From MWBV01 sp964447315 (GTDB taxonomy: Archaea; Nanobdellota; Nanobdellia; Pacearchaeales; GW2011-AR1): a stretch of 64,000 nt of DNA. The notes beneath the pieces were generated by a model. It did not search any database. It saw only the letters and a program-made list of their open reading frames with translations, and had not been told where the DNA came from. A program made the translations under genes and the position numbers. Location of the stretch: the NCBI GenBank assembly GCA_964447315.1, contig CAYURQ010000002.1, positions 1-64,000 on the forward strand. The letters are read 5' to 3'. Shown here piece by piece: positions 47,601 through 53,547 of the stretch (positions within the stretch are counted from its first letter, which is position 1; each line of letters begins with the position of its first letter).

Positions 47601-49309
47601 TACAATTAGACAGAGGAGAAAGTTTAGGAACCCAGGGTGAATTATCTTGGCAAGTTGTTGATTGGGATAGTGTGACTGTTAAAAGAGGTTTATTTGTTAC
47701 ATCAGGAAGTTCTGGTTTTACAGGAATTGGAGCAACAATAAAGTTCAATGAAACATTTTTGATTTTTTCAGAAAGATTTATAGGCTCAAATACTTTGGAA
47801 TCTACAAACTTAAAAGGAAATTTTGATGGAAATCAATTTTTGGAATTTCAGAGAGTAAATTCAGGAGGAACAGCATATGCAGAATGGTTTGTTGTTTCTT
47901 CTCCTGTTTTTGAAGTTCAAAATGGAAGTTTTACAATAAGCAATACAAATGACCCTGTTATAACTGAATTACAAGAACTATTTAATTATTCAAGAGCATT
48001 CAACAGACATTCAAAAATGAGCACAGGTTCTGGTACTACTTATGCAAATTCAATTGTAGCAACAAAAATACCTAACGCAACTCATTTAGAAACAAATATA
48101 GGTTCAAGTGCTTCAAACACAAGGACAGTTAATTGGCAAGTTATTGAATTAATTGAAAAAAATGCTCCAACAGTTAATTTATTTACTCTAAACCTTACAA
48201 ATTTTTCAAGCAATATTGTAATTTTAAATTATACTGTTGAGGACCAAAATTCAATTACCAATTGTACTTTATATGGTAATTGGACAGATGGTTGGAAAAT
48301 AAAATCGTTTAACGATTCTCAAGAAAGGAATATTTTATCTTATTTCAAAGAAATTAATGTAGTAAATGATGGAGATTATAAATGGAATGTTCGTTGTACT
48401 GATTTATATGGAAATGTGGGAGAAAATTCAACAAATTTTACTTTTTCAGCTTATCTTTCTCCTGAAGCATTCAATGAAAATTTATTTAACATAACTGAAA
48501 CAAGAAATGATGGTAATGGGGAAGTAAATTTATCTTGGAATGCTTCAAATCATTCAATAATTTATTATATTCATTATACAGATAATTTATCTGTAGGATT
48601 TTCATTATTAGGAGAAACTTCTGATAATTATTTTACAGATAATAGTTCAAATCAAACAAGAAGAAGATTTTATAGGGTTTCAGGATGGAATCCTAGTGGT
48701 GAAAATTTCTCAAGTATTTATGGAAAAACAATTTATTATATTAAAAGAAAACCAAATGTAAATACAAGAAATTGGATTGGTTTTTATCTAGAGAATAATT
48801 TAACAAATGCAAATGAATCTTTAAACACAATAAATAATATTTCATCTTTTACAACTTTTAATTCAACAACTCAAACAAGAGTGACATGTAATTTATTTTC
48901 TTGTCCTGATTTTCCAGCTTGTACAAGTACTAATTGTAATTTTGATTTAAAGAATGCAACTGGATATGAAATAAATGCTAATTCAAGCTTTTCAATTTTT
49001 TCCAATTGGAGTACAGTAGGAAAAGTTAAACAACCAGTTTCAAGAAATCTTGTAAGAAATAGTTCTTCATTCGGTAAAAATTGGGTATCAATGCAATATA
49101 ACACTACAATGACTAAAGCTTATGATTTATTGAATTCAATAAATTGGGCAGATGTTGTAACTCATTGGGATACTTTAGAGCAAACCTCTAGAGGTTATTT
49201 AGATTCTCCTTTTCCTTGGGTGCCCTATATAGGAACAAACTTTGATATTCAACCAGAAATTGCATATGAAGTATCTATACAAGCTCCAACAACATATACT
49301 CAAACCTAG
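35663..49309 (+). CDS. Giant Ig-repeat surface protein, 4548 residues
   Basis: This is an exported giant protein, probably an adhesin or envelope filament. A basic start is followed by a membrane signal-anchor (about 13-33). Next come three related beta-domains of about 150 residues (about 190-650, with the pattern GYYYVTVNIPQ, TNF/C1q-like in appearance), repeats with W.....LG.V, a Gly-rich region (about 1290-1500), and some twenty Ig-like units of about 95 residues with NITFELYN and TETRRIYLDT motifs. Among them is a DUF2341-like domain (2511-2630) with a concanavalin-like part after it (to about 2830). Near 3846-4180 there are repeats with the pattern V.W.V/LIS, and an FN3-like unit lies near the end. 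N-glycosylation sequons are extremely dense. No sorting motif or carboxyl-terminal membrane segment is seen, so the amino-terminal anchor likely holds it. Confidence 0.85.
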   Translation: MRKRVVKKRPSAVIIIIFLILILFSIFLLIVLPKPAITTKAVSSVEKQSKVIPSHSSFKLKNLIFPTSAYELNSEKVFIEDVYEYIRYKDNFWKAISQDNYIRVTFEKNLTNKNDIRIYAKSNQSNKNASVEIYEKNSNFKLADFGIISNEKEYKALLNNLIGIQDTFDLKVIGGNIWFDYIIDPVDYICIDCGFFTGTEDTVGTDFNADSTYSALEWSNQNYDSGAFSYSALNPTRIQVQKSGNYFLALSLPIEDASGTGSNNNRLAIEAAIYVDGVRKQIGTSRNSYMRGTDNTYDHFQTGDSFVVLVPDVSAGSYIEIYVRGIADTSEAVKANDAFALFLNYIEDSEEIFFATGTTINAPSLKTNLNQGNQAAWNYDMEWKEAIEDNPFTHDDSLESNKITLSDIGYYYVTVNIPQGSSTARTNVGGRIELDGAVINGGTFMQGYIRNAEGHSDSSIHWAGLVETTSNNQNLTVGISRMAQSGTVTTDNLNATIYVRKIANGNSGLYHSTATQVTGTNPGDWNPDNTRYAIWESDNEKDTSYYSHVNGDSNITINREGYYLLSFNSPQLNSSTLRNHPQFDIYVNGETIPGGRTGSTYIRNGNGHDESTTMITYLLNLSEQDNVSVGVVRGDATLDGTVNILDEAVILLEYKQSANLVWNTSWVNFGALVQSNGNKTQVASISSISYNKEVNLTCTGNCSQISTNWTNGTDLNDGEVAIVEFTCLNNSLGDFSASYNVSSLNDTSPDTIVVDCTMLSSSSVLWNQSFLDLGSVYDAMQTNLNASVNSAGSNDEINITEIGGTGTSFISATPLDIGSMVGGEIQDVLFNCSPPYGQTPGDYYALYNVNSSADPIGDNITINCSVVSSFVEFNQSFLSVSPSYSGTSKNSVIQIISTGYNEEITLKEFSGNGSSFTSSNSTNFGILQNQETQEILFTCSPLENQNSGSYSTIYNINSTYNIGNNVTVNCDVLNPLIYINQSDINISGRLNLNENSTQVILVSMGVNNNTFVNCVSGDCSKISNNWTESTNLGHTQNSTLNFTCDDSSVGEFSAIFNVNSTQNSTGSNISVDCEILQTHGNMTINLIYPFLSQENYFDSYSTFFVNATIECNGTQGASCGEVFGFPRYNSTEIYGQGSLGEETISNPDTIINNYTFINISSKPGVNSISVNDSSEFTVGEEVLIIQTQSGGTTCVAGVFEFKNISSINGNNITFDSPLENAYCYNSPNTVSITCSDTSGFESSIAQVVKVPHYTNLTINSGASITAPSWNGYYGGIVAFRASENVVVNGVINVTGKGYRGGDDGYADDAEGGQGEGIYGRGYNPPFTGSGNWSIHDGYCVQEPNNAGGAGSWCRDDNGGDPGAGGGHGTVGESVSQQQGDPDGTSEGGEVIGSPNLSKMFFGGGGGAGSDNDNFEPEGDGGAGGGIVYVVSRNFQGNIVSNGQAGFTSTASGYSAIGGGGAGGTIWIRAENMTLDLINASGGRGAEDADEPGGIGGQGRVRLDFLNSTGTSTPEPGYNGSLFDMLVIKPTLGTYPFFAESSPGSCGILYNGDSCNLGVLVNSTEEIDSFWKIDMLVTSSGLVEPQFTSSSNITINDLPPNAFLVKPLNDTSSSNITQNMTVNASDAVGLENLTFFIFNESGSEINKTTWDISGKSILTGILYTFSYDGIFNWFYRVFDIVGNFYQTQNNTFILDTPSPNITFTSLTKPNNTFISEDSITLGVSVNQTFQTNITFYLYNSTNLVKENTFDDGTRSLSWTLLPDEIYYYNATVFDSFGNINSTNTRRITLDNLQPIIDYEPETIPDYSNKSQNFIYVNVSVTELNQANITYELFNETHLINSTIYDYPQSQVNFTDLSDGKYYFNVTVFDKSYQYSSTDTREILLDNEFPLIDFISPTLENTTKVSRNYLFINISVIEDNERNITFELYNGSGLWNRTETNDNQREINFTNLADGWYEFNVSICDLACNYNVTETRRIYLDTINPNATLISPINNTYSNETQQNLTVLANDTNELSNITLFVFNESNDLINQTTWDVSGKSILTGIIYTFAYEGFFNWFYRIFDVTYNSYETENNTIVIDTTIPLIDFISPTLENTTKVSRNYLFINISVIEDNERNITFELYNGSGLWNRTETNDNQREINFTNLADGWYEFNVSICDLACNYNVTETRRIYLDTINPNATLISPINNTYSNETQQNLTVLANDTNELSNITLFVFNESNDLINQTTWDVSGKSILTGIIYTFAYEGFFNWFYRIFDVTYNSYETENNTIVIDTTIPLIDFSSGVEDNYGNFSRDWIYVNVSATENNFANITFELHFSGGLINKTIFTDNRREINFTGLPDRKYFYNVTIIDLAYNLNYTETREIQIDDTPPIVNIVEPQPKAYAYNESIPLKHTIVDNLIGYDMCWWNLDNTGNETINCGTNTTFDTSDGQHNIYFFANDTLGNLRAEKVSFGVSTQGPAMVLVSPLNNTFFNTPGNFQLNYTAEGPEGMTNCTLYGDWGVSGWHLNETTKGSDWWNETFLYRKKLNVTAVSSVTTNYTVGVVVDTVGPEFQDDGDDIRVTYWNGTENLEIDRLLLRVNNTETIVQFRLQSNLPSNSSDENYSIYYGNPTASNPPDNGSVVWYFYEDFSQGNLNRWGYSSGLNVINTSFENPWTGLNYTLEMGRCGNSFIKVLPAYFPAQRDLQIRALWIDNPYLACGSNPESGSPDADGILGLRGSASGTYDGILVERDTDGPEGFQYDQGASGSADTGIYTDQDSPFEVWQWTESKAYGTSYTGHKAKYWNYTQVEPDYYQLQATAVSATSPGLPYLRVASGTAIVAAVFASVLVEVEPNVTIQTEYWEGSFDVSIEDDGIYNWNVECFDNNHVGSFAIFNNTFSIDTQNPNISYTQNTLLNNTNFSRNYIFVEVSANETNEQNITFALYNQTGPVNISTYTDFRRTINWSSLPQGNYRFNVTIFDKANNSNFTETRRITIDTTLPSGTLFSPEDGAALGNTTQNFTIIANDTNSLSNITLFIYNEVGNLINQTTRVVAGTGAIIGVTYTFLTDGVFNWFARIFDVASNEYETSNNTLTIDTQNPYISYQPETLVNNSNASQNFIYINVSVIEQNEANITFRLYNSTGLYYSNFYTNPQRIINYTNLKNGIYYYNVTVFDDSGRFNSTPTRKLTLDTVKPNLTLISPDNDTYTNQALQNLSLNITDENTLSDLTLYIFNETHSEINQTTWPVLGGNSILTGINFTFPYQGIFYWGYSSSDVSGNTNFSRNNTFILDQTNPLIEYSQNTFPDYANRSDKWIFINVTVIETNEQNITFYLYKQGILLINSTYTNKQRARNFTGLSDGNYSYNVTVFDKSFQYNSTTTRNIVLDTQFPNVTQLNPEQDYFTNQFQQNFTYNSSDKQGLNTSTLFIFNESGSLVYNITQNLFATKSIISGNIYNFVTDGIFNWFYRIFDISGNKADTNNRTITLDLSLPQITFVPLTKENDSSFVENFIYINVTVEEENEENITFYLYNSTHPVYENFFINQRRNLNWTLLPDDIYYYNVSAYDSAGNLNTSETRWIILDNLPPQVDYTQLTFPNHINVSRDFIFVNVSVNETNEQNITYRLHDFVFELNVSTYTNKIREINWTDLDDKSYYYNVTVFDRAGQKTVTETRELTIDTIYPLIEFGLSTPQNYKNISQSYLYFDVIASDDNEANITFKLYNEDGPVNVSTYEYSKRTINYTGIPYGNVTYYYNVTINDFASNENYTQTREIFLFDSIKPYVEIINPEERNYTSNESLPLDFIASDPNLDSCRYSIDGAANITINNCQNTSFSVSDESWHTIYLFVNDTSGNKNNTKVTFYVNSTDIQTPDYKVQRDSTFVEGSETVFIEESDPKKSFFLLNSRTTSSAPSAIQVIPSFVDSEEIRFENYGGSTTVDWELISGPDIYVQRGEYSYSDTEVNVNISISEINLSSSFILIYNRLNDGTPANNSRGKWTGKFINSTFIQLDRGESLGTQGELSWQVVDWDSVTVKRGLFVTSGSSGFTGIGATIKFNETFLIFSERFIGSNTLESTNLKGNFDGNQFLEFQRVNSGGTAYAEWFVVSSPVFEVQNGSFTISNTNDPVITELQELFNYSRAFNRHSKMSTGSGTTYANSIVATKIPNATHLETNIGSSASNTRTVNWQVIELIEKNAPTVNLFTLNLTNFSSNIVILNYTVEDQNSITNCTLYGNWTDGWKIKSFNDSQERNILSYFKEINVVNDGDYKWNVRCTDLYGNVGENSTNFTFSAYLSPEAFNENLFNITETRNDGNGEVNLSWNASNHSIIYYIHYTDNLSVGFSLLGETSDNYFTDNSSNQTRRRFYRVSGWNPSGENFSSIYGKTIYYIKRKPNVNTRNWIGFYLENNLTNANESLNTINNISSFTTFNSTTQTRVTCNLFSCPDFPACTSTNCNFDLKNATGYEINANSSFSIFSNWSTVGKVKQPVSRNLVRNSSSFGKNWVSMQYNTTMTKAYDLLNSINWADVVTHWDTLEQTSRGYLDSPFPWVPYIGTNFDIQPEIAYEVSIQAPTTYTQT
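41322..42485. repeat. Exact 582-bp tandem duplication in the giant gene
   Basis: Copy 1 is 41322-41903 and copy 2 is 41904-42485. I found no difference when comparing them base by base. Each codes for 194 residues (two Ig-like units). The remaining repeats in the gene are strongly diverged at the DNA level. Confidence 0.9.
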
Positions 49310-49312
49310 ATA

Positions 49313-49324
49313 AATTTAAATAAT
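49313..49324 (+). promoter_or_regulatory. TATA box of the CWB2-like gene
   Basis: AATTTAAATAAT lies 22-33 bp before the ATG at 49346, just after the giant gene's stop. The gene therefore has its own promoter. Confidence 0.55.
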
Positions 49325-49345
49325 GCTTTAAAAATATTAATTAAT

Positions 49346-51031
49346 ATGAAAAAGAGACTGATAATATCAATAGTATTTTTACTAGTCTTTACACCAACAA
49401 TCTTTGCAGTTGAAAATTTCAATCATGTGATAGCAAATTCTGAAGATTGGAGAGATGTTTATTCTATAATGCTTTTTTCAACTTTAGAAAATGCAGGAGC
49501 AGATTTTTTAGTTAGTACAGGTCACGGACAAATTTTATTAAATGGAATTGGAAGAGAAAAAGATATTTTAGTTATAAGTTCTGAAGATAGTCCTTATGTT
49601 TTTAATTATCCTTCTCTGATTCAAGCAGAGAATTTTGCTTCTGTTCAAGAAATAGAAATTGATTCTGGAAATTTAGACTTAATTGATGAGTTGCCAGAGA
49701 TAAAAAATTTTGTTGTTGTTGGAGATAGTTTTGGATATAACGCTGTATCTGCAGTACCCTATGCATCTTTAACTGATTCTTGGGTTTTTTTAGCTAGCAG
49801 AGTTAATATTGGTGAAATAGAAACAATTCTTAATAGAAGAGAAGTTGATAATATTTTAATTTATGGATATGTTGATACAGAAGTTACCCAAGCTTTAGAA
49901 AATTTTAATCCAACAATAATTAATACAGGAGATAGGTTTGAGGATAATATTAAATTAGTAGAGATGTACGATAAAATTAAAGATGTTAGACAAGTTATTC
50001 TTACTAATGGTGAATTTATTGAGAAAGAAATAATGCAAGGAATGAATCCAATTTTATTTACAGGAAGAGATAATGTTCCTGAAAAAATAGCGGATTATAT
50101 AAAATCTTCTGATATAAATGTGGGAGTTTTAATTGGAAATGATTTAATTGGTGCTGCAACTAATATTAGAAGATCTACAGGAATAAGTGTAATGGTTAAG
50201 TTTGCAAGAGGTGCAAGACAAAGAACTTCTTCAATTTCTGCTGTTGAAGGCCTGGATTTATTTTACTTGCCTGTTCCAACCTTGGACCTTGAGATATATT
50301 CTATAAAATATAATAGAGCAAATTCCCAGTTAGAAGTAACATATAAGAGTAATTCAAATATGCCTGCTTATCTTAAAGGAACAATAAATTTAGTTTCTGA
50401 TTCAGGAACATTAAGATTAGGTGATTTAGATTCTGTTTTTATTTCTCCAGGAGATTTAAAAACAATTGTTTATGATGGTGTAGAAATTGCAGGAGAAGAA
50501 TTGCAAGGGGAATATTATACAATTTATGGAGAATCTTCCTCTTCAATGGATAGAATTTTAGAAGGAATAATTGAAGTAGGAATTGTTAGTGTTTTGGATT
50601 CATGCCAAATGGAGATAAAATATGTTAAATACAATAAACAAGAAAAAGCATTTGTAATAAAAGTAGAGAATACAGCAGAAGTAGAATGTTGGGTAGATAT
50701 TGAATTAAAAGATATTTCAATAAATAATATTAAACAAACAATTGGAACAAAAGGTTCTGAAAATATCCTTCCAGGAAAGTCAAAAAAAATACTTATTTCT
50801 CAGATAATGGTTGATTATGATTTAAAGGAAAATTCATTTGTTAATTTAGTTTCTTATTATGGTGAAAGAAGAGATTCTTTAGTTAATTTATATAAAGGAA
50901 GATTTGAATTAGGTTCTCAAAGATTCACAATATTAACTTATATAATAATCTTTTTAATTATAATAATAATTTTGTTATTATTGTTCTTTTTAATACTTAG
51001 AAGAAGAGAAGATGATGATGAATACTATTAA
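49346..51031 (+). CDS. Membrane-anchored CWB2-like envelope protein
   Basis: This 561-residue protein has a signal peptide (1-21), then alternating strands and helices: VIANSEDWRDVYSIMLFSTL, FLVSTGHGQILLNGI, KNFVVVGDSFGYNAVSAV, NILIYGYVDTEVTQALENF, VGVLIGNDLIGAATNI. These resemble the cell-wall-binding repeat 2 (CWB2) fold of some S-layer proteins. Beta-rich domains follow (about 320-510). A carboxyl-terminal membrane segment (about 531-552) and the short tail RRREDDDEYY complete it. It could be an S-layer subunit or scaffold anchored in the membrane. That role is inferred from the fold pattern. It follows the giant gene after 36 bp. Confidence 0.65.
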   Translation: MKKRLIISIVFLLVFTPTIFAVENFNHVIANSEDWRDVYSIMLFSTLENAGADFLVSTGHGQILLNGIGREKDILVISSEDSPYVFNYPSLIQAENFASVQEIEIDSGNLDLIDELPEIKNFVVVGDSFGYNAVSAVPYASLTDSWVFLASRVNIGEIETILNRREVDNILIYGYVDTEVTQALENFNPTIINTGDRFEDNIKLVEMYDKIKDVRQVILTNGEFIEKEIMQGMNPILFTGRDNVPEKIADYIKSSDINVGVLIGNDLIGAATNIRRSTGISVMVKFARGARQRTSSISAVEGLDLFYLPVPTLDLEIYSIKYNRANSQLEVTYKSNSNMPAYLKGTINLVSDSGTLRLGDLDSVFISPGDLKTIVYDGVEIAGEELQGEYYTIYGESSSSMDRILEGIIEVGIVSVLDSCQMEIKYVKYNKQEKAFVIKVENTAEVECWVDIELKDISINNIKQTIGTKGSENILPGKSKKILISQIMVDYDLKENSFVNLVSYYGERRDSLVNLYKGRFELGSQRFTILTYIIIFLIIIIILLLLFFLILRRREDDDEYY

Positions 51032-51040
51032 TTGATTTAA

Positions 51041-51586
51041 TTATTTTTTAATATTATTAGAATCTTCTTTATCTTTTTTTTGTTTTTCCCTTTGTTCTTT
51101 TATTTTTTCAATTTGCTCTTTTTGCAACTCTGTTTCTTGTTTTTTCTTCTCAAATTCAATAATTTCTTTTAATATTTCATTTAATCTTTTAGTAACATTA
51201 TTAAAATCTTTTTTATCTCCAGTTGACAAAAATATTTTTATTTTCAAAGGAATTATCATTAATTTAAATACCCAAACATTTCCATCGTATCCAAATTTTA
51301 TTAATTCAGAAACTCTTTCCTTAATATCATTATATTTTTCATTTAAATAATTCCCTATTTCTTCAAGAAAATATTCTTCGATTTCTCTAGGATTATTTAT
51401 CTTTGGATTGTAATTTATTTTAATTCCTATTTGTTTAACCAATCTTGCTGTTTCTTTTATTTTTGAATCTTGCATTCTTTCTATAGACGAAATATTTGCA
51501 GGAACTTTGTTTTTTGAAGAATTTAAAGTCTTTTGAATTGGTTTTTTAACAATCTTCTTAATTATTTTCTTTTTTATTGCTGGCAT
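51041..51586 (-). CDS. Cytoplasmic coiled-coil protein with Lys-rich N-terminal motif
   Basis: This 181-residue protein is not recognised. From the ATG at 51586 it begins MPAIKKKIIKKIVKKPIQK, the same motif found at the carboxyl ends of the 721-residue surface protein and the second HerA protein. A helical domain follows (MKLIPLKIKI-like segment with LSTGDKKDFNNVTKRLNEILKEI), then a charged coiled coil to the end (EKKKQETELQKEQIEKIKEQ). A longer frame starts with TTG at 51604 and is less likely. It overlaps the upstream Lys-rich gene by 29 bp. The shared motif suggests a common binding partner. Confidence 0.6.
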   Translation of the reverse strand: MPAIKKKIIKKIVKKPIQKTLNSSKNKVPANISSIERMQDSKIKETARLVKQIGIKINYNPKINNPREIEEYFLEEIGNYLNEKYNDIKERVSELIKFGYDGNVWVFKLMIIPLKIKIFLSTGDKKDFNNVTKRLNEILKEIIEFEKKKQETELQKEQIEKIKEQREKQKKDKEDSNNIKK

Positions 51587-52250
51587 TTGATATTTTATTT
51601 TCAATTTCCTTTATTTTTTGTTCTCTTTTTTCTTTATCTGTTAAGGGTTTTTTATTTTTTTCATTTTCTTTATTTTTTGATTTTTTTCTTTTGAATATTT
51701 TTTTGATTATCTTTTTGTTCTGTTTTTTCACTAATTTTCTTGTTTTCTTTAAATAATTGTCTATGAATTTAAAAAATTTCTTTATCTCTTCTGAGATATT
51801 CTTATAATTTCTCTTAATATAATCCATAAATTCTTGATAATCTATTCTTAAATTTTTATTTATTTTGTATTTATAATAAATAATTCTCTTTGGGTAATTC
51901 TCTTCATAAAAATCAATAACTTTTCTTTTTATTTTATATCCTTTTTTATTTCCCTGAATAAATTTTTTGTTTTTCCAACCAAGTTCTAAATTAAGAGGTT
52001 CAACTTCATAAGAATCTGTTTTTTTCTTTTTCCTTTTCTTTGATTTTTCTTTAATTTTTTGTATTTCTTTTTTATGTTCTTCATTTATTTTATTTTTATA
52101 ATCTTTTTCATATTTTTTTCTAATTTCTTTTGAATTTCTTTTGAATTTCTTTTCAGCTTCTGATAATTTTTTATTGTTTTTTAATGATTCTAAGAATTCT
52201 TCGTTGCTTTTTTCACTTTCATTTTCATAAAATTCTTCTACATCAACCAT
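51558..52250 (-). CDS. Lys-rich cytoplasmic protein
   Basis: This 230-residue protein is extremely rich in Lys, Glu and Asn. It is mostly long charged helices, with a less charged centre (YEVEPLNLELGWKNKKFIQGNKKGYKIKRKVIDFYEENYPKRIIYYKYK). It has no signal peptide or membrane segment. No family is recognised. It lies between a small membrane protein and the 51041-51586 gene in one direction, likely an operon. Confidence 0.6.
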   Translation of the reverse strand: MVDVEEFYENESEKSNEEFLESLKNNKKLSEAEKKFKRNSKEIRKKYEKDYKNKINEEHKKEIQKIKEKSKKRKKKKTDSYEVEPLNLELGWKNKKFIQGNKKGYKIKRKVIDFYEENYPKRIIYYKYKINKNLRIDYQEFMDYIKRNYKNISEEIKKFFKFIDNYLKKTRKLVKKQNKKIIKKIFKRKKSKNKENEKNKKPLTDKEKREQKIKEIENKISNASNKKENN

Positions 52251-52265
52251 TTTTCTTCTTTATTT

Positions 52266-52592
52266 TTATTTACAATAACATTCGCAAGCATGGCATCCTT
52301 GATTATTATATGTAAAATTTGATTCATAAAAATCTTTATTTAAAATATAACATTCAGATACACAAGCATTTGCACAATCTAATTCATCTCTTATTTGATG
52401 AACTAAATTTTCTAAGATAATTGAACATCCATCTTCAATATTAATATGAACAACTTCTTTTTCTTTTAATTTCTCCTGAATATCAAGTTCTAAAAAAATT
52501 AAAACAATAACTACAATTATCCCCAATAAAATTAATGTAAAAATTAATTTTGAGAATTTTTTCTTTTGTTTTTTTCTTCTCTTTTTTTTCAT
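52266..52592 (-). CDS. Small membrane-anchored Cys-rich protein
   Basis: This 108-residue protein has a basic start (MKKKRRKKQKKKF), one membrane segment (KLIFTLILLGIIVVIVLIFLEL), and an outer domain with seven Cys residues (DGCSIILENLVHQ, CANACVSECYIL, GCHACECYCK). Disulfides or metal binding outside the cell are likely. The function is unknown. It is in the same direction as the neighbouring coiled-coil genes. Confidence 0.65.
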   Translation of the reverse strand: MKKKRRKKQKKKFSKLIFTLILLGIIVVIVLIFLELDIQEKLKEKEVVHINIEDGCSIILENLVHQIRDELDCANACVSECYILNKDFYESNFTYNNQGCHACECYCK

Positions 52593-52617
52593 TAATTAAG
52601 AAATCTTTTTATGTTTT

Positions 52618-53428
52618 TTAATGTTTGCTTGAAGATTTTTTCTTTGTCTTTTTTCCTTTATTTTCTTGTTTATCATCCTTTCTTTCACTTTTCCTTCTTT
52701 TTACTATTTCAGTAAATTCCTTTATTATTGTTCTTAATTTTTTTTCTTGATTTTTCATTTCTTCTTCTTTTGTTATTAATCTAAAGTATATTTTTTGCCA
52801 TTCTCCCTCTAATTTTTGAAGGTTAGACATATTTTCTTTTATTTTTTCTTTGTAATCTTTACCAATGCTTTCAAGTATTAATTCATCTTTTTTATCTTCC
52901 CAATATTCTTTCATATCATCTAGGGCATCTCCTTTTGGAAATTTTTCTTTATACCAATCATTAAGTTTTTCTAAATCAACATCTTCTGGGTCTAATTCTT
53001 TCAATAAATTATTAAAATAGCTTTTTTCTGGATCTAATCCAGGAACATTTTCATTTGAATTTTCTTCTTCCACCACTTCTTCAACAACTTCTTCTGTTTG
53101 TTGTTCTTGTTCAGATGCTTGATTAGCAGGAACTTCTTCAACAACTTCTTCTGTTTGTTGTTCTTGTTCAGATGCTTGATTAGCAGNNNNNNNNNNNNNN
53201 NNNNNNNNNNNNNNNNNNNNNNNNNNNNNNNNNNNNNNNNNNNNNNNNNNNNNNNNNNNNNNNNNNNNNNNNNNNNNNNNNNNNNNGGGCAACTTCAGGA
53301 GTAGGGGCTTCTTGTCCTGGATTTTCAACAGCACCATTTAAATCTTTTTTAAGTTCATCAATAGCTAAATCAGGCAATTCAGCAGGAGCATCTTGTTTCT
53401 TTTTTTTAAATAGTTTAGACTTAGGCAT
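52618..53428 (-). CDS. Acidic repeat protein interrupted by an assembly gap
   Basis: One gene is cut by 100 N. The start at 53428 gives MPKSKLFKKKKQDAPAELPDLAIDELKKDL, and the last part is a helical domain (GLDPEKSYFNNLLKELDPEDVDLEKLNDWYKEKF...NLQKLEGEWQKIYF) with a Lys/Ser-rich end. Between them is a 19-residue acidic repeat (ASEQEQQTEEVVEEVPANQ), two copies seen before the gap. As written, the two sides are in different frames, which only means the gap is not truly 100 bases. The LFKKKK start is shared with the 57426-58262 product on the other side of the second HerA gene. It is cytoplasmic by sequence; the function is unknown. Confidence 0.65.
53072..53186. repeat. 57-bp tandem repeat ending at the gap
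   Basis: Two copies of a 57-bp unit, identical where both are complete, run into the N block. The gap therefore probably hides further copies. Confidence 0.85.
53187..53286. other. Assembly gap (100 N)
   Basis: One hundred undetermined bases, the usual placeholder for a gap of unknown size, inside a tandem repeat. Confidence 0.99.
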
Positions 53429-53517
53429 TTTTTACCCCTTCTTTTTAATGAAAGTTGAAAATTGTTTAAATACTTTTTGGTGAGATTTTTAAACAGTTTA
53501 TTTTGTAATAGGGAAAC

Positions 53518-53530
53518 TTTATTAAATTTA
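53518..53530 (+). promoter_or_regulatory. TATA-like element of the second HerA gene
   Basis: TTTATTAAATTTA lies 18-30 bp before the ATG at 53548. Confidence 0.5.
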
Positions 53531-53547
53531 TTTAACAAGCTTATTTA

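Noticed and set aside
53187..53428. Two separate genes either side of the gap
   Set aside because: The amino-terminal part has no end and the other part has no credible start; the repeat at the gap explains the break.
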